DNA of 64,000 nucleotides from Sphingorhabdus sp. YGSMI21 (GCF_002776575.1 NZ_CP022548.1:2123001-2187000), one strand, 5' to 3'. Positions 1-8,436 are shown, numbered from the stretch's first letter. Made by a program: numbers and translations. The notes: a model not told the origin generated them from the letters alone.

Positions 1-2
1 TG

Positions 3-560
3 GAAGCGCATCTCGAGCGGATGAAGACCAGCGCCGCCACCCTCGACTTCGAATTCGACCGCCACGCCGCCCGCAACGCGATCCAGGCGATCACCTTTCA
101 CCAGGACAGCCCCGCGATGGTCCGCCTGCACCTCGGCCAGTCCGGCGCGCTGGCGATCGAGCTGAAACCGATGCCCGCCCCGCAAGACGGCCCGGTGCCA
201 TGCCGGCTGGTGCCGATGCAGGCCGACAAGGCGGACTTCCGCCTCCACCACAAGACCAGCGACCGGCGGGTCTATCAGGTCGCCAGCGAAGAGGGCGGAC
301 CGGGCGAGGGCGCCCACCCGATCTTCGTCGATGGCGAGGGCTATGTCACCGAAGGCGCGATCTGGAATGTCTTCGTCGAGCGCAACGGCAAGCTGCTGAC
401 GCCGCCTCTGGGCCGCGGCGTGCTGCCGGGCGTGCTGCGCGCGGAACTGCTGGAGAGCGGGCAGGCGGTCGAGGCGGACCTGACTGCGGACGATCTGGCG
501 GGCGGGTTTCTGGTGGGGAATAGTGTGCGGGGGTTGGTGAGGGCTACAAGCGTCGATTGA
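3..560 (+). CDS. Aminotransferase class IV / 4-amino-4-deoxychorismate lyase domain (5' truncated)
   Basis: The reading frame is open from the window edge, so the N-terminus is missing. The visible 185 residues match the C-terminal part of a class IV PLP aminotransferase: the HHKTSDR segment holds the presumed PLP lysine, followed by GYVTEGAIWNVFV and a TPPLGRGVLPGVLR motif. This pattern is typical of PabC or of PabB-PabC fusions, which release 4-aminobenzoate from aminodeoxychorismate in folate synthesis. Whether a PabB synthase domain precedes it cannot be seen. The stop codon overlaps the -35 region of the hicA promoter, so the two units are tightly packed. Family assignment is firm; the fusion is inference. 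Confidence 0.85.
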   Translation, partial: EAHLERMKTSAATLDFEFDRHAARNAIQAITFHQDSPAMVRLHLGQSGALAIELKPMPAPQDGPVPCRLVPMQADKADFRLHHKTSDRRVYQVASEEGGPGEGAHPIFVDGEGYVTEGAIWNVFVERNGKLLTPPLGRGVLPGVLRAELLESGQAVEADLTADDLAGGFLVGNSVRGLVRATSVD

Positions 561-592
561 CTTTCATCAAAAAATGTGTATATAAATACACA
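557..592 (+). promoter_or_regulatory. hicA promoter with overlapping palindromic operator
   Basis: TTGACT (557-562) and TATAAA (581-586) lie 18 bp apart, close to the sigma-70 consensus. The perfect 7-bp inverted repeat TGTGTAT-ATAA-ATACACA (575-592) covers the -10 box and runs into the A of the hicA ATG. This is a likely binding site for the autoregulating HicB antitoxin. The expected transcription start falls at the ATG itself, and no ribosome binding site fits between, so the mRNA may be leaderless. Confidence 0.6.
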
Positions 593-774
593 TGGAGCGG
601 AGCAGCAAGCAGATCATCCGGCGGCTCCGCAAGGAGGGCTATGAACTGGTTTCGGTCAGAGGCTCCCACCATAAATATCGCAAGGATGATCGCACCATCA
701 TTGTTCCGCATCCCAGGAAAGACTTGCCCGTCGGCACGGCGCGCAGCATCGCCCGGATGGCGGGATGGATTTGA
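592..774 (+). CDS. hicA: HicA family mRNA interferase toxin
   Basis: A 60-residue protein with the HicA layout: KQIIRRLRKEGYELVSVRGSHHKYRK, where the GSHH histidine is the catalytic residue of the family, then a basic C-terminus (HPRKDLPVGTARSIARMAGW). HicA folds like a small double-stranded RNA binding domain and cuts mRNA until HicB neutralises it. Length matches the family. It stands directly before hicB with a 12-bp gap, in toxin-first order. Its ATG overlaps an operator palindrome and has no visible Shine-Dalgarno sequence, which points to leaderless translation. Confidence 0.9.
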   Translation: MERSSKQIIRRLRKEGYELVSVRGSHHKYRKDDRTIIVPHPRKDLPVGTARSIARMAGWI

Positions 775-786
775 AAGGCCCAGCCC

Positions 787-1173
787 ATGTTTTATTTTGC
801 CGTTGTGCATAAGGATGAAGACAGCGCCTACGGAATTTCCTTTCCGGATGTGCCCGGCTGCTTTTCCGCGGCGGACCGGCAAGAGGATATTATTGCCAAC
901 GCGATCGAGGCGCTGTCGCTCTATTTCGAGGATGAGGAGTTGATCCCCGCCAGTCCGATCGGCGAAATCCAGAAATCCGCTGCCGACGATCTGAAGCACG
1001 GCGCCTTTCTGGTCCAGATTCCCTATCTGGAGCGCACCGGCCGGACCGGCCGCTATAATGTCTCACTCGACACCGGCGTCGTTAAAATGATCGACAGCGC
1101 CGCCCGCACCCGCAAGATGACGCGCAGCGCGTTTCTGGAGGATGCGGCGTTGAAGGAGATTGGGGTGGGGTGA
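787..1173 (+). CDS. hicB: HicB family antitoxin
   Basis: A 128-residue antitoxin. The N-terminal half has the partial RNase H-like HicB fold (YGISFPDVPGCFSAADRQEDIIANAIEAL). The C-terminal part (YNVSLDTGVVKMIDSAARTRKMTRSAFLEDAA) looks like a ribbon-helix-helix DNA-binding segment, which suits autoregulation at the palindrome over the hicA start. It is co-transcribed with hicA; a GAAAGG stretch upstream can serve as ribosome binding site. The pair appears intact. Confidence 0.9.
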   Translation: MFYFAVVHKDEDSAYGISFPDVPGCFSAADRQEDIIANAIEALSLYFEDEELIPASPIGEIQKSAADDLKHGAFLVQIPYLERTGRTGRYNVSLDTGVVKMIDSAARTRKMTRSAFLEDAALKEIGVG

Positions 1174-1277
1174 GGAGGTATAATGAGGTTTTTTGCCAAT
1201 TAGTCCGCTCGCACCGTAATTCTGGCAGCGCGCGGGATCTCAGGTCTCCAGCTCCACCGAATTGCTTTAATTTAGCC

Positions 1278-1304
1278 AATTGGTGAAAAATAGTTTCACT
1301 AATT
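1278..1304. repeat. Inverted repeat upstream of an exported protein gene
   Basis: Arms AATTGGTGAAA and TTTCACTAATT (one mismatch) flank a 5-base loop in the AT-rich gap between hicB and the next gene, about 55 bp before the start codon. It could be an operator or an mRNA hairpin. No known site was recognised. The rest of the 1174-1358 gap shows nothing else clear. Confidence 0.4.
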
Positions 1305-1358
1305 GACGACCTCTCACCTAAGAGATGGGATCGAATCACTTAATTGGGGGGTCCAATA

Positions 1359-2024
1359 ATGAAGACGTTTTTGCTGGTGGCTACGGCTGCTATGAGTTTT
1401 ACTGTAACACAAGCCATCGCTCAGGAATCCCCGCCAACGGAAGCGGTCGCTCCGGTTGCGGAACCGACATCGGCCGCGGTGGCCCCTATTCCTGAACTGG
1501 TGACTCAGAACGCGGTTTTACGCGCTGGAACGCCGATCACGCTTCGCTTGATGGAAGAAGTGACAACCAAGAAGAAGTCGGCCCGCGTCGGGCAACGCGT
1601 GCGCATGGAAGTCGCCGCCCCAGTCTACGTCAATGACGTCGTTGTTATCCCTGCCGGGTCGCCTGCTGAAGCGGAGCTGACGAGCGTTCGCAACAAGGGC
1701 ATGTGGGGCAAATCGGGCAAGCTTGAAGCACGTGCCCTGTTCGCTCGGGTCAACGGTCGGCAAATCCGTCTGACCGGTGCCTTTGACGACAAGGGTGTGA
1801 CGGGAACAGCCGGCGTGGTTGGTGCGATTGCGCTGGTCCCGATTGCCGGATTTTTCATGACAGGAACCAGTGCCGTTTTCCCGATGGGGGGCGAAGTGCC
1901 GGCCTTTATCGATGAAGATGTGGAACTGGCTATTCAGGCAAAGAAAGCGGCGCCACTAACGGTTGAAACGCCAGCGGCTCCACTGGCGATCGAGGCCGAA
2001 ACAAGCGCAGCCGCGACGGAATAA
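1359..2024 (+). CDS. Exported hypothetical protein
   Basis: 221 residues with an N-terminal signal peptide (hydrophobic stretch ending near AIAQE) and a low-complexity Ala/Pro/Glu linker, then a globular part starting at RAGTPITLRLMEEVTTKKKSARVGQRV and holding a hydrophobic Gly-rich segment (VVGAIALVPIAGFFMTGTSAVFP). The C-terminus is again Ala/Pro/Glu-rich. The ATG at 1359 is preferred over an in-frame TTG at 1344 because it has GGGGGG 8-10 bases upstream. The layout resembles exported sphingomonad proteins of unknown role. I do not recognise a function. Confidence 0.7.
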   Translation: MKTFLLVATAAMSFTVTQAIAQESPPTEAVAPVAEPTSAAVAPIPELVTQNAVLRAGTPITLRLMEEVTTKKKSARVGQRVRMEVAAPVYVNDVVVIPAGSPAEAELTSVRNKGMWGKSGKLEARALFARVNGRQIRLTGAFDDKGVTGTAGVVGAIALVPIAGFFMTGTSAVFPMGGEVPAFIDEDVELAIQAKKAAPLTVETPAAPLAIEAETSAAATE

Positions 2025-2180
2025 TTATCATTAGAATGGCGGTGGCAGCGCGCTCTGAGACCGGACCTGTGCGGGTTTCTCGCGCGAACTGTCACTGCCA
2101 TTCCCTTTTCACCATCCGACCCCACCTCGGTTGGTTCATTACCGCTTGCGTCGCGCTGCGCATTTCGCCAACGCCACCGC

Positions 2181-3143
2181 ATGACCACTCCTCACCATAA
2201 ATCCACAGCACCGGCGCAAGGCCGCCTCGTAATCTACGGCGCTGCCGTGCTGCTCGCGCTTTATGCCGGCATCTTGCTGTTTGCCTCTTATGATCCCGCT
2301 CTGCTGGGGCAGCTCTGGTTTCTGCCCGGCATCGGGGCGCTGGCGGCGGTGATTGCCAATACGTCGGGGACCGGGGGCGGGGTGGTGTTTGTGCCGGTGT
2401 TCAACGGGCTGCGCGAGCACGGGGTCATGGCGCTAGATCCGCTGCGGGTCACCGCCGCGTCGATGGCGATCCAATGCTTCGGCATGACCATCGGCGGGCT
2501 GCGCTGGACCGACCGTCTGCTGCACCAGCCGGATGCGGGCGCGGCTGGCGTGGCTGGCGCGGGCTATGTCCGGGTCCGGCCGCGCGATTTTGCCCTGGTG
2601 ATCGGGGCGGTGCTCGCCTTTGCGCTGCCGGCGCTGCTGGCGATGCAGCGGTTGGCCATGGTCGACGGGCAGATGATCCTGCTCGGCTACAAGATTTTCT
2701 CGATCTTTCTCGGGCTCGCGCTGATCATCACCACCTGGACGATCAACCACAAAAGGGCGGAGCGGGCGCGGCTGGAGAAGGTCGACCTGCTGATCCTGAT
2801 GCTGATCGCGATCCCCGGCGGTGCGCTCACCGCGCTCTTCTCGGTCGGCGTGGGGGAGCTGGTCGCGCTCTATCTGTTCATCCGCCACTATCCGGTGCTG
2901 CTGTGCACCGGCACCGCCTGCGTCATTTCCTCGATCAGCGTGCTGGCCGGCATCGTCTGGCATATCGAGATGGACACGGTGGCGTGGGAGATCGTGCTGC
3001 TGGCCGGACCGGGCGCGGTACTCGGCGCCTTTCTCGCCCGCCCGATCGCCCTGTGGCTGGGCGCGAAAAGGCTGAAGACGCTGGACGGGACGTGGATTGT
3101 GTTGTCGGCAGTCTATCTGATCGTGCTGAACTGGGTTTTTTGA
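2181..3143 (+). CDS. TSUP (TauE/SafE) family membrane transporter
   Basis: 320 residues, strongly hydrophobic, with about eight predicted membrane segments. The Gly-rich stretch GTGGGVVFVPVFNGL and a second repeat-like PGGALTALFSVGVGELVALYL are the paired signature loops of the TSUP family, which move small sulfur-containing anions such as sulfite, sulfoacetate or thiosulfate, or other organic acids. A loop around residues 117-130 is longer than usual. No sulfur gene neighbours it, so the substrate cannot be named. The gene is monocistronic. Confidence 0.8.
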   Translation: MTTPHHKSTAPAQGRLVIYGAAVLLALYAGILLFASYDPALLGQLWFLPGIGALAAVIANTSGTGGGVVFVPVFNGLREHGVMALDPLRVTAASMAIQCFGMTIGGLRWTDRLLHQPDAGAAGVAGAGYVRVRPRDFALVIGAVLAFALPALLAMQRLAMVDGQMILLGYKIFSIFLGLALIITTWTINHKRAERARLEKVDLLILMLIAIPGGALTALFSVGVGELVALYLFIRHYPVLLCTGTACVISSISVLAGIVWHIEMDTVAWEIVLLAGPGAVLGAFLARPIALWLGAKRLKTLDGTWIVLSAVYLIVLNWVF

Positions 3144-3243
3144 GCGGGACGGCGATCGCCCGCTCCGGATTGCTGCCGAAGATCGGGCAGGTCGGAGAGG
3201 GCAGCCGGTTATCAGCCCTTTCTCCAGCCTGCCGCTATCCGGG

Positions 3244-3993
3244 TCAGATTTGGGCCTGACCGCCGTCGACGAAAAGCTCGATGCCGTTGATGAAGCTGGC
3301 CTCGTCGGACGCGAGAAAGAGGACCGCGCGGGCGATCTCTTCGGGCTGGCCAATCCGGCCGGCAGGGATCGTGCCGGCAAGCTGTTCCTTGACGGCTTCG
3401 GCGTCCGCGCCGCCGCCAAACAGATGGTCGAGACCGGCGGTCTCGGTCAGACCGGGGCTGACGGCATTGACGCGGATATGACGATCCTTGAGATCGAGAA
3501 TCCAGTTGCGGGCAAAATTGCGGACCGCCGCCTTGGTCGCGGAATAGACGCTGAAATTCTCGGTACCCGTGCTGGCGGTTGTGGATGCGGTCAGAATGAT
3601 CGAAGCGCCGTCGCGGAGCATCGGCAGCGCCTTTTGCACCGTGAAGAGGACGCCCTTCACGTTGGTATCGAAAGTGCGCTGATAATGGTCCTCGGTGATC
3701 GCGCCGAGCGGTAGGAGCTCGCCGCCACCGGCATTGGCAAACAGCACGTCAATCTGCGCATGCTGCTGCTGGACCGCATCATAAAGCCGGTCGATATCGG
3801 CGAGCTTGGCCGTGTCGCCGCGCACGCCGGTGACGTTCCCGCCGATCAGCTTCACGGCGGCGTCGAGCGAATCCTGACGCCGCCCGGTGATAAATACGGC
3901 GGCTCCCTGTGCGGCAAATGCCTTTGCGGTCGCGAGGCCAATGCCGCTCGTGCCGCCCGTTATCACCACAACCTTGTTTTCAAACTTGTCCAT
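3244..3993 (-). CDS. SDR family oxidoreductase
   Basis: 249 residues, a classical short-chain dehydrogenase. The ATG at 3993 gives [26 protein letters not shown] with the cofactor motif TGGTSGIG, then NAG (FANAGGG), the catalytic Ser region and [10 protein letters not shown] holding the Tyr-x-x-x-Lys pair, and the C-terminal [13 protein letters not shown] longer open frame upstream (to 4839) is antisense to lysR and not part of the gene. It is divergent from an adjacent LysR regulator, a layout that usually means the regulator controls the SDR. Substrate unknown. A hairpin (GGAGA-GGGC / GCCCTCTCC) follows the stop. Confidence 0.9.
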   Translation of the reverse strand: MDKFENKVVVITGGTSGIGLATAKAFAAQGAAVFITGRRQDSLDAAVKLIGGNVTGVRGDTAKLADIDRLYDAVQQQHAQIDVLFANAGGGELLPLGAITEDHYQRTFDTNVKGVLFTVQKALPMLRDGASIILTASTTASTGTENFSVYSATKAAVRNFARNWILDLKDRHIRVNAVSPGLTETAGLDHLFGGGADAEAVKEQLAGTIPAGRIGQPEEIARAVLFLASDEASFINGIELFVDGGQAQI

Positions 3994-4091
3994 TGTCTGT
4001 CTCCTCTGTCCTGCGGACAAGACCGTCTTGCCGCGTTCAAGGGAGATGAACCTGAAACGATAAGGCTTGTAGTGGGCAAAATTGACACCTA

Positions 4092-4111
4092 TCGTTCTGT
4101 TAATGGAACGA
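4092..4111. promoter_or_regulatory. Candidate LysR operator between SDR and lysR
   Basis: An interrupted palindrome TCGTTC-N8-GAACGA sits in the 120-bp divergent promoter region, 3 bp before the lysR start codon. Its outer six bases pair perfectly and it contains a T-N11-A type core, the hallmark of LysR-type binding sites. This suggests autoregulation of lysR and control of the SDR gene. Confidence 0.5.
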
Positions 4112-4113
4112 CG

Positions 4114-5022
4114 ATGAAGACTGATCTGAATGATTTTGCCTATTTCGCCGAGGTCGTGACCCATGGCGGCTTTGCGGCGGCGGCGCGGGTGTTGCACGAG
4201 CCCAAGTCCAAGCTCAGTCGGCGCATCGCCCGGCTCGAGGAGCGTCTCGGGCTGCGCCTGATCGAACGGACCAGCCGCAGGTTTCGCGTGACCGATGTGG
4301 GGCAGGCCTTTTACGAGCGGTGCCGGACAATCCAGCTGGAAGCCGAGCAAGCCGAGGCGCTGGTGATGCAGGCGCAATCCGAACCAAACGGGCTGGTCCG
4401 TTTCAGCTGCCCAACCGGGATGATCGAGCTTGTATCGGACCTGGTCGGGAGTTTTCTGAAGCGCTACCCCCGAATGCGTCTGCAGTTGGTTGCGACCGAC
4501 CGGGCGGTGGACCTGATCGGCGAGCGGATCGACCTCGCCCTGCGGGTCCGTGTCGCACTGACGAGCGATGCTGAACTCACCATGCGCTCGCTCGGAAGTT
4601 CCACCCGTATTCTCGTCGCACATCCGGCGATGGCTGCGGGGCTGAACGATTGCGCGCAACTGGCGCGGCTCCCTATCCTCGCGACCAACGATACGGATGG
4701 CGAAACGGAGTGGCATCTGGAGGCCGAAGATGGCCGCACCGAGACATGCCGTCACGAACCGCGGCTCGGTTGCAGCGATATGGCCGCGGTGCGGGAAGCG
4801 GCGATCGCCGGTCTGGGCGTCGCTTTGCTGCCTTACCATGTCTGCCTACAGGCGCTCAGCGACAGACGGCTCGTCCGGGCGCTGCCCGACTGGCGCGGGC
4901 AAAAGGGTCTGGTTCACCTTGTCTTCACGACGCGGCGCGGCCTGCCGCCGGCTGTCCGCGCCCTGATCGACCATCTCGCGGCAGGCTTCCCGCGCGATAT
5001 TCTGGATGATCCATCAATCTGA
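4114..5022 (+). CDS. LysR family transcriptional regulator
   Basis: 302 residues. The N-terminal winged helix is clear ([23 protein letters not shown] then [21 protein letters not shown]), followed by a periplasmic-binding-type effector domain. The start at 4114 is chosen because it begins exactly at the conserved LysR N-terminus; the frame is open further upstream. It is closest in layout to the subgroup of PgrR/DmlR-like regulators of SDR and quinone-reductase genes. It likely regulates the divergent SDR. The 3' end abuts the next gene. Confidence 0.9.
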   Translation: MKTDLNDFAYFAEVVTHGGFAAAARVLHEPKSKLSRRIARLEERLGLRLIERTSRRFRVTDVGQAFYERCRTIQLEAEQAEALVMQAQSEPNGLVRFSCPTGMIELVSDLVGSFLKRYPRMRLQLVATDRAVDLIGERIDLALRVRVALTSDAELTMRSLGSSTRILVAHPAMAAGLNDCAQLARLPILATNDTDGETEWHLEAEDGRTETCRHEPRLGCSDMAAVREAAIAGLGVALLPYHVCLQALSDRRLVRALPDWRGQKGLVHLVFTTRRGLPPAVRALIDHLAAGFPRDILDDPSI

Positions 5023-5065
5023 GATCGTCTCGGGAACCGAATATCGCGGTCGGCGTTTTTCGCTC

Positions 5066-6073
5066 ATGATCCACGATTCCTCTCTCGGCATCCCCAGCCT
5101 GGTCTACAGCAGCGACGAGGAGCCGGGCATATCGCGGGTGCGGCGGGGGCGGGGGTTTCAATATCTATTGCCCGACAAGAGCCATCTGAAATGCCGGGTG
5201 GAACTGGCGCGGATCAGGAAGCTGGGCATTCCGCCGGCCTATAGCGACGTGTGGATCTGCCCCAAGGCCAATGGCCATATTCAGGCGACCGGTTTCGATG
5301 CCGCGGCGCGCAAGCAATATCGCTATCATGACGACTGGCGGCTCTATCGCGACCGGCAGAAATTCGACCAGCTGGCGGAATTTGCCACGCGGTTGCCGCG
5401 GATCCGGCGCAAGGTGAACGCTTTGCTGCGGCCCGACGGCGCGGCCGATGTGCAAAGCAAGGAGGTGGCGATTGCCGCGCTGGTGCGGCTGATCGACCGG
5501 ACCGCCATCCGGGTTGGCGGCAGCTCGCGGATGAGCAAGGGGGCGACTACGCTGGATATCGGTAATATCCGCTATGACGAGGACAGGCTGCGCCTGCGCT
5601 ATCGCGCCAAGGGCGGGAAGAAGGTGAGTTGCAGTCTGCGCGACACGCGGCTGCAGAGGATATTGGAGCAGATTGACGATCTGCCCGGCAAGCGCCTGTT
5701 CCAATATGTCGGCAGCGACGGCGCGGTCCATCCGCTCGACAGCGGCGACGTCAACGACTGGCTGAAAGAGGCGTCGGGCATGGACAGCCTGAGCGCCAAA
5801 ATGTTCCGCACCTGGCACGGCAGCGTCGCCGCGCTGGACGCGATTGCTTCCCTTGAGAACCCGACGAACAAACAGGCCTGCGAAGCCGCCGCTGCGACCC
5901 TGCGCAACACGCCGGCGATTTGCCGAAAGAGCTATGTCCATCCGGCGGTGTTCGATCTGGTCGAGATGGACGCGGAGGAACGGGCGGCGCTGATCGAGGG
6001 GCTTGGCGCGGATATCGCGGGCCTGCGGGTGGGCGAGAACCGCTTTGTCGGGTTGATTGGCGGAGGGCGTTGA
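5066..6073 (+). CDS. DNA topoisomerase IB (poxvirus/eukaryotic type)
   Basis: About 335 residues. Type IB topoisomerases nick one strand through a 3'-phosphotyrosine link and relax supercoils without ATP. Family marks visible are YSDVWICPKANGHIQATGFDAAARKQYRYH in the N-terminal domain, KVNALLRPDG, the catalytic Arg region LIDRTAIRVGG, the Lys loop (RAKGGKKV), FRTWHGSVAAL and the C-terminal KSYVHPAV with the active-site tyrosine. The frame also offers an ATG at 5006 that would overlap lysR by 17 bp; 5066 avoids this and starts near the usual LVYSSDEEPGISR N-terminus. Such enzymes are common in sphingomonads as an accessory topoisomerase. Confidence 0.9.
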   Translation: MIHDSSLGIPSLVYSSDEEPGISRVRRGRGFQYLLPDKSHLKCRVELARIRKLGIPPAYSDVWICPKANGHIQATGFDAAARKQYRYHDDWRLYRDRQKFDQLAEFATRLPRIRRKVNALLRPDGAADVQSKEVAIAALVRLIDRTAIRVGGSSRMSKGATTLDIGNIRYDEDRLRLRYRAKGGKKVSCSLRDTRLQRILEQIDDLPGKRLFQYVGSDGAVHPLDSGDVNDWLKEASGMDSLSAKMFRTWHGSVAALDAIASLENPTNKQACEAAAATLRNTPAICRKSYVHPAVFDLVEMDAEERAALIEGLGADIAGLRVGENRFVGLIGGGR

Positions 6074-6101
6074 GGGCTTCTCTGCCGGCTTCAAGATGGT
6101 C

Positions 6102-6184
6102 GTCCCAGCGTAGGCTGGGACCCAACCCGAGCCTGCTTTCGCACACCGCCAATTGGTTTGGATCCCGGCCTTCGCCGGGATGAC
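6102..6184. repeat. Pair of short dispersed palindromes
   Basis: Two GC-rich hairpin units, GTCCCAGCGTAGGCTGGGAC (6102-6121) and the 24-bp palindrome at 6161-6184 with core CCCGGCCTTCGCCGGG, lie between the convergent topoisomerase and acetyltransferase genes. They belong to a family of REP-like palindromes seen again near 9.8, 18.5, 35.8, 40.2, 42.1 and 59.0 kb, always outside or at the edge of genes. Confidence 0.75.
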
Positions 6185-6247
6185 ATTGTCTTGCGGGCAA
6201 GGATGCCGCGGGGGGCATCTAATCCCCGACCGCAATATCCCCGCCGC

Positions 6248-6790
6248 TCACAACAATGTGCAACCCATGGTCCATTCGCGCCGCAGCAGGCCGTAGACCA
6301 GCATGTCGCACAGGCCTGCATGCGTGCGCTCATGTTCGCGCAGGCAGGCTTCGCGGGTGAAGCCCAGACGCTCGGCCAGCGCGACCGAGGCCAGGTTCCG
6401 GCTGTCGATTTCCGCAAACACCCGGCGATGGTCTTCCCGTTCGAACAAATGGGTGATCAGCGCGGCGGTGCAGGCGCGGGCGACGCCCCGGCCCTGCCGG
6501 TTGGCGACCGTGACATATCCCAGCTCGCTCACCTGATCGTCTCCGGCCGGGACCGCGACAAAGCGGCCCACAAGGGCACCGTCGGATTTGTCGATTGCGA
6601 CCCAGCTGCGGCCATTCCATTCCGGATCGGTGAGCCAGGCGCATAGTTCGGCTTCGCTCTCGAAACGCGGGCGCGCGAGAAAGCGGCAGGCCTCCTCGCT
6701 CGCAAATGTCTCGAACAGGGCCGCGCTGTCCCCGGGCTCCAGCTTGCGAAGCCGATATTGGTCGGTCTCGATCAGTGGCGTGTCCGGCAT
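6248..6790 (-). CDS. GNAT family N-acetyltransferase (RimJ/RimL type)
   Basis: 180 residues. The protein starts with the usual ETDQYRLRKLEPGDSAALFE region of RimJ/RimL-like acetyltransferases, has the acetyl-CoA loop as GYVTVANRQGRGVARACTAAL and the C-terminal NLASVALAERLGFTREA motif. Such enzymes acetylate ribosomal protein N-termini, amino acids or small molecules; the target here is unknown. It is transcribed toward the palindrome cluster and shares direction with the exported GNAT-like gene upstream, 45 bp away. Confidence 0.85.
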   Translation of the reverse strand: MPDTPLIETDQYRLRKLEPGDSAALFETFASEEACRFLARPRFESEAELCAWLTDPEWNGRSWVAIDKSDGALVGRFVAVPAGDDQVSELGYVTVANRQGRGVARACTAALITHLFEREDHRRVFAEIDSRNLASVALAERLGFTREACLREHERTHAGLCDMLVYGLLRREWTMGCTLL

Positions 6791-6835
6791 CGGGTCACCC
6801 CCTTGTTCCTGTCCGCATCGGGCCGCTTGTCATGA

Positions 6836-7480
6836 TCACTGGTCAGCCTCGCCGGCCTTTGATGCCGCCACGAGGGCGTCCCAGCTATCCCAGTCGATCG
6901 CGCGGCCCGGATAGGCGACCTTCTCGAACGGCCAGTCGCTTTCGATCCAGCGGCTTGCCCAGGCATAAAGTTCGGCGTCGAAGCCCGCGTCAAATTCGGC
7001 CTTGGTCACCCACAGGCGGACCTCGGCGTCATGGCCGTCGACGCTGCTCGGGCGGACATAGAGCGAGCCCCGCTCGCGGCTGCCGTCCGGCGTCAGCACG
7101 GCATAGGCAAAGGACTCGCGTTTTGCGAAGCGGGCCTGTTCGGTTTCCATATCCAGCATGGCATCGGCAGCGGAAATATCCTTGTGCGGCCAGCCGGTGC
7201 TGCGGGTGAAGGTCTGCTGCAAATGTTCAATCGAGGACATATAGGCCGCGAAATCGATATCGACGAGCTCGGGGCCGAGCGGGACAAGCTTGAAATTTTC
7301 GGTTTCCACCAGCGTCGGAGCATCGAAATCCGCCGGTATGAAGGCGGGGGGAGCTTCGGCATCCGGCTCTGCAATCGCGGCGGTGCTGGCCGTTGCAACT
7401 GCTGCCGCGGTTGCCGGGCCGCTCGTCATCAACAACATAGCCGCCGTCAGGGCTGCGCCTGTTATCCTGAAAATCATCAT
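6836..7480 (-). CDS. Exported GNAT-fold-like protein
   Basis: 214 residues. A signal peptide (MMIFRITGAALTAAMLLMTSGPATAAA) precedes an Ala-rich stretch and a domain reminiscent of the N-acetyltransferase fold: TENFKLVPLGPELVDIDF, FAYAVLTPDGSRERGSLYVRP and AEVRLWVTKAEFDAGFDAEL. The usual acetyl-CoA pyrophosphate loop is not obvious, so enzymatic activity is uncertain. The ATG at 7480 is chosen because it begins the signal peptide; the frame is open further upstream. A periplasmic place is inferred. Function unknown. Confidence 0.65.
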   Translation of the reverse strand: MMIFRITGAALTAAMLLMTSGPATAAAVATASTAAIAEPDAEAPPAFIPADFDAPTLVETENFKLVPLGPELVDIDFAAYMSSIEHLQQTFTRSTGWPHKDISAADAMLDMETEQARFAKRESFAYAVLTPDGSRERGSLYVRPSSVDGHDAEVRLWVTKAEFDAGFDAELYAWASRWIESDWPFEKVAYPGRAIDWDSWDALVAASKAGEADQ

Positions 7481-7658
7481 GCTTGCTCCCCGATCATGCC
7501 TGTTTCGGAGGATTGCATCCGCGGGCGCCCGGCGCAACCGTTCAATTGTTTCGGGACGGATCCGGCCGGATTTCCTGCAGGCGGGGAGGGGGATCGGTCA
7601 CCGCTCGGCTGCGCCGCGTGGGGCCTTTTCCCGCCTTCAAAAAATTCCGGAAATATCC

Positions 7659-7683
7659 GGAACGATCTGCGCGCGCGTCCGTA
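7659..7683 (+). promoter_or_regulatory. EcfG-type (general stress sigma) promoter candidate
   Basis: GGAAC-N16-CGTA upstream of the PRC-barrel gene closely matches the alphaproteobacterial EcfG consensus GGAAC-N16/17-CGTT. The same GGAAC-N16-CGTA is found before the DUF2171 gene at 25860-25884. It would place the PRC-barrel protein in the general stress response. The start codon is 96 bp downstream. Confidence 0.5.
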
Positions 7684-7778
7684 GATTTCCTGTAGCCACA
7701 TGGCAGCGGCCTTCCCCCTTTCTTCGGCCCGCCATGCGGCTATCCCTGACAAAGGGCCCTGAAACCTAGAGGAGAGAA

Positions 7779-8147
7779 ATGATGATGTTACAGGATGAGA
7801 AAAACAGCACAGTGATTGGCAGCGACCGCGTTGATGGCACCGCCGTCTACGGCCCGGACAAGGGCAAGATCGGATCGGTCGACAAGCTGCTGATCGACAA
7901 GCGCGGCGGCAATGTCACCGATGTGGTGATTTCCGCTGGCGGCTTCCTCGGCATTGGCGACGAGAAACACAGCATCCCCTGGTCGAAGCTCGATTATGAC
8001 ACCGACCTCGGCGGCTATCGCATCGATGTCACCAAAGAGCAGCTGATGGACGCGCCGCGCTTCGGCAATAACGAGCCGGACCGGGTCTATGACCGCGAAT
8101 ATCAGTCCAGCGTCTATAATTACTGGACGGTGACGCCTTACTGGTAA
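7779..8147 (+). CDS. PRC-barrel domain protein
   Basis: 122 residues. The PRC-barrel core is clear: GTAVYGPDKGKIGSVDKLLIDKRGGNVTDVVISAGGFLGIGDEKHSIPWSKL. PRC-barrels are small beta-barrels involved in protein binding, photosynthetic reaction centre assembly and RNA processing (RimM); stand-alone ones in sphingomonads are usually stress induced. The start has a GGAG at good distance. Three ATG codons run in tandem at the start. The gene ends at a strong terminator and has an EcfG-like promoter. Confidence 0.85.
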   Translation: MMMLQDEKNSTVIGSDRVDGTAVYGPDKGKIGSVDKLLIDKRGGNVTDVVISAGGFLGIGDEKHSIPWSKLDYDTDLGGYRIDVTKEQLMDAPRFGNNEPDRVYDREYQSSVYNYWTVTPYW

Positions 8148-8166
8148 GCTAGTCCCTAACCGAACA

Positions 8167-8205
8167 GAAAAGGCCGGGCGAAAGTGATTTTGCCCGGCCT
8201 TTTTA
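8167..8205 (+). terminator. Rho-independent terminator after the PRC-barrel gene
   Basis: The stem AAAAGGCCGGGC / GCCCGGCCTTTTT with a 12-base loop is followed by a T-run. It is near-symmetric and could also act on the opposite strand, since the next gene (DUF3008) ends about 40 bp further on. Confidence 0.9.
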
Positions 8206-8244
8206 TATCTGATTTCAGAGCTGTTTCCTGTGTGCTGCGGGCGG

Positions 8245-8436
8245 CTAGTCGTCGCCGTCGACCTTTTCGGGCAGGCCGTCGTGATCGGTGCCTGCATAAT
8301 CTTCCAGCTCCTCTTCGGTCATGCTGTCATACATGTCCTTGGACGCGCCCTTGAGGTCGCCGACCTTGGTTTCGCCGCGCTTGGCGGACAGGGCGGCTCC
8401 GGCGGCGCGTTGCTGGGCTTTCGATTGGGCTGGCAT
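8245..8436 (-). CDS. DUF3008 family small protein
   Basis: 63 residues, very polar, with the DUF3008 pattern: MPAQSKAQQRAAGAALSAKRGE, then LKGASKDMYDSMTEEELEDYAGT and GLPEK. The family is widespread in alphaproteobacteria and often stress or stationary phase induced; its biochemical role is unknown. The start has AAGGAGAC before the ATG. It lies downstream of the MgtC-like gene in the same direction. Confidence 0.8.
   Translation of the reverse strand: MPAQSKAQQRAAGAALSAKRGETKVGDLKGASKDMYDSMTEEELEDYAGTDHDGLPEKVDGDD

Noticed and set aside
3200..3250. Minus-strand CTGACCCGGATAGCGGCAGG resembles the 3' half of a TPP riboswitch
   Set aside because: The first part is the end of the SDR coding sequence, the CTGAGA half of the riboswitch is absent, and no thiamine gene follows.
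3994..4839. Long minus-strand extension of the SDR frame over lysR
   Set aside because: It is antisense to the clear LysR coding sequence; the SDR family N-terminus begins at 3993.
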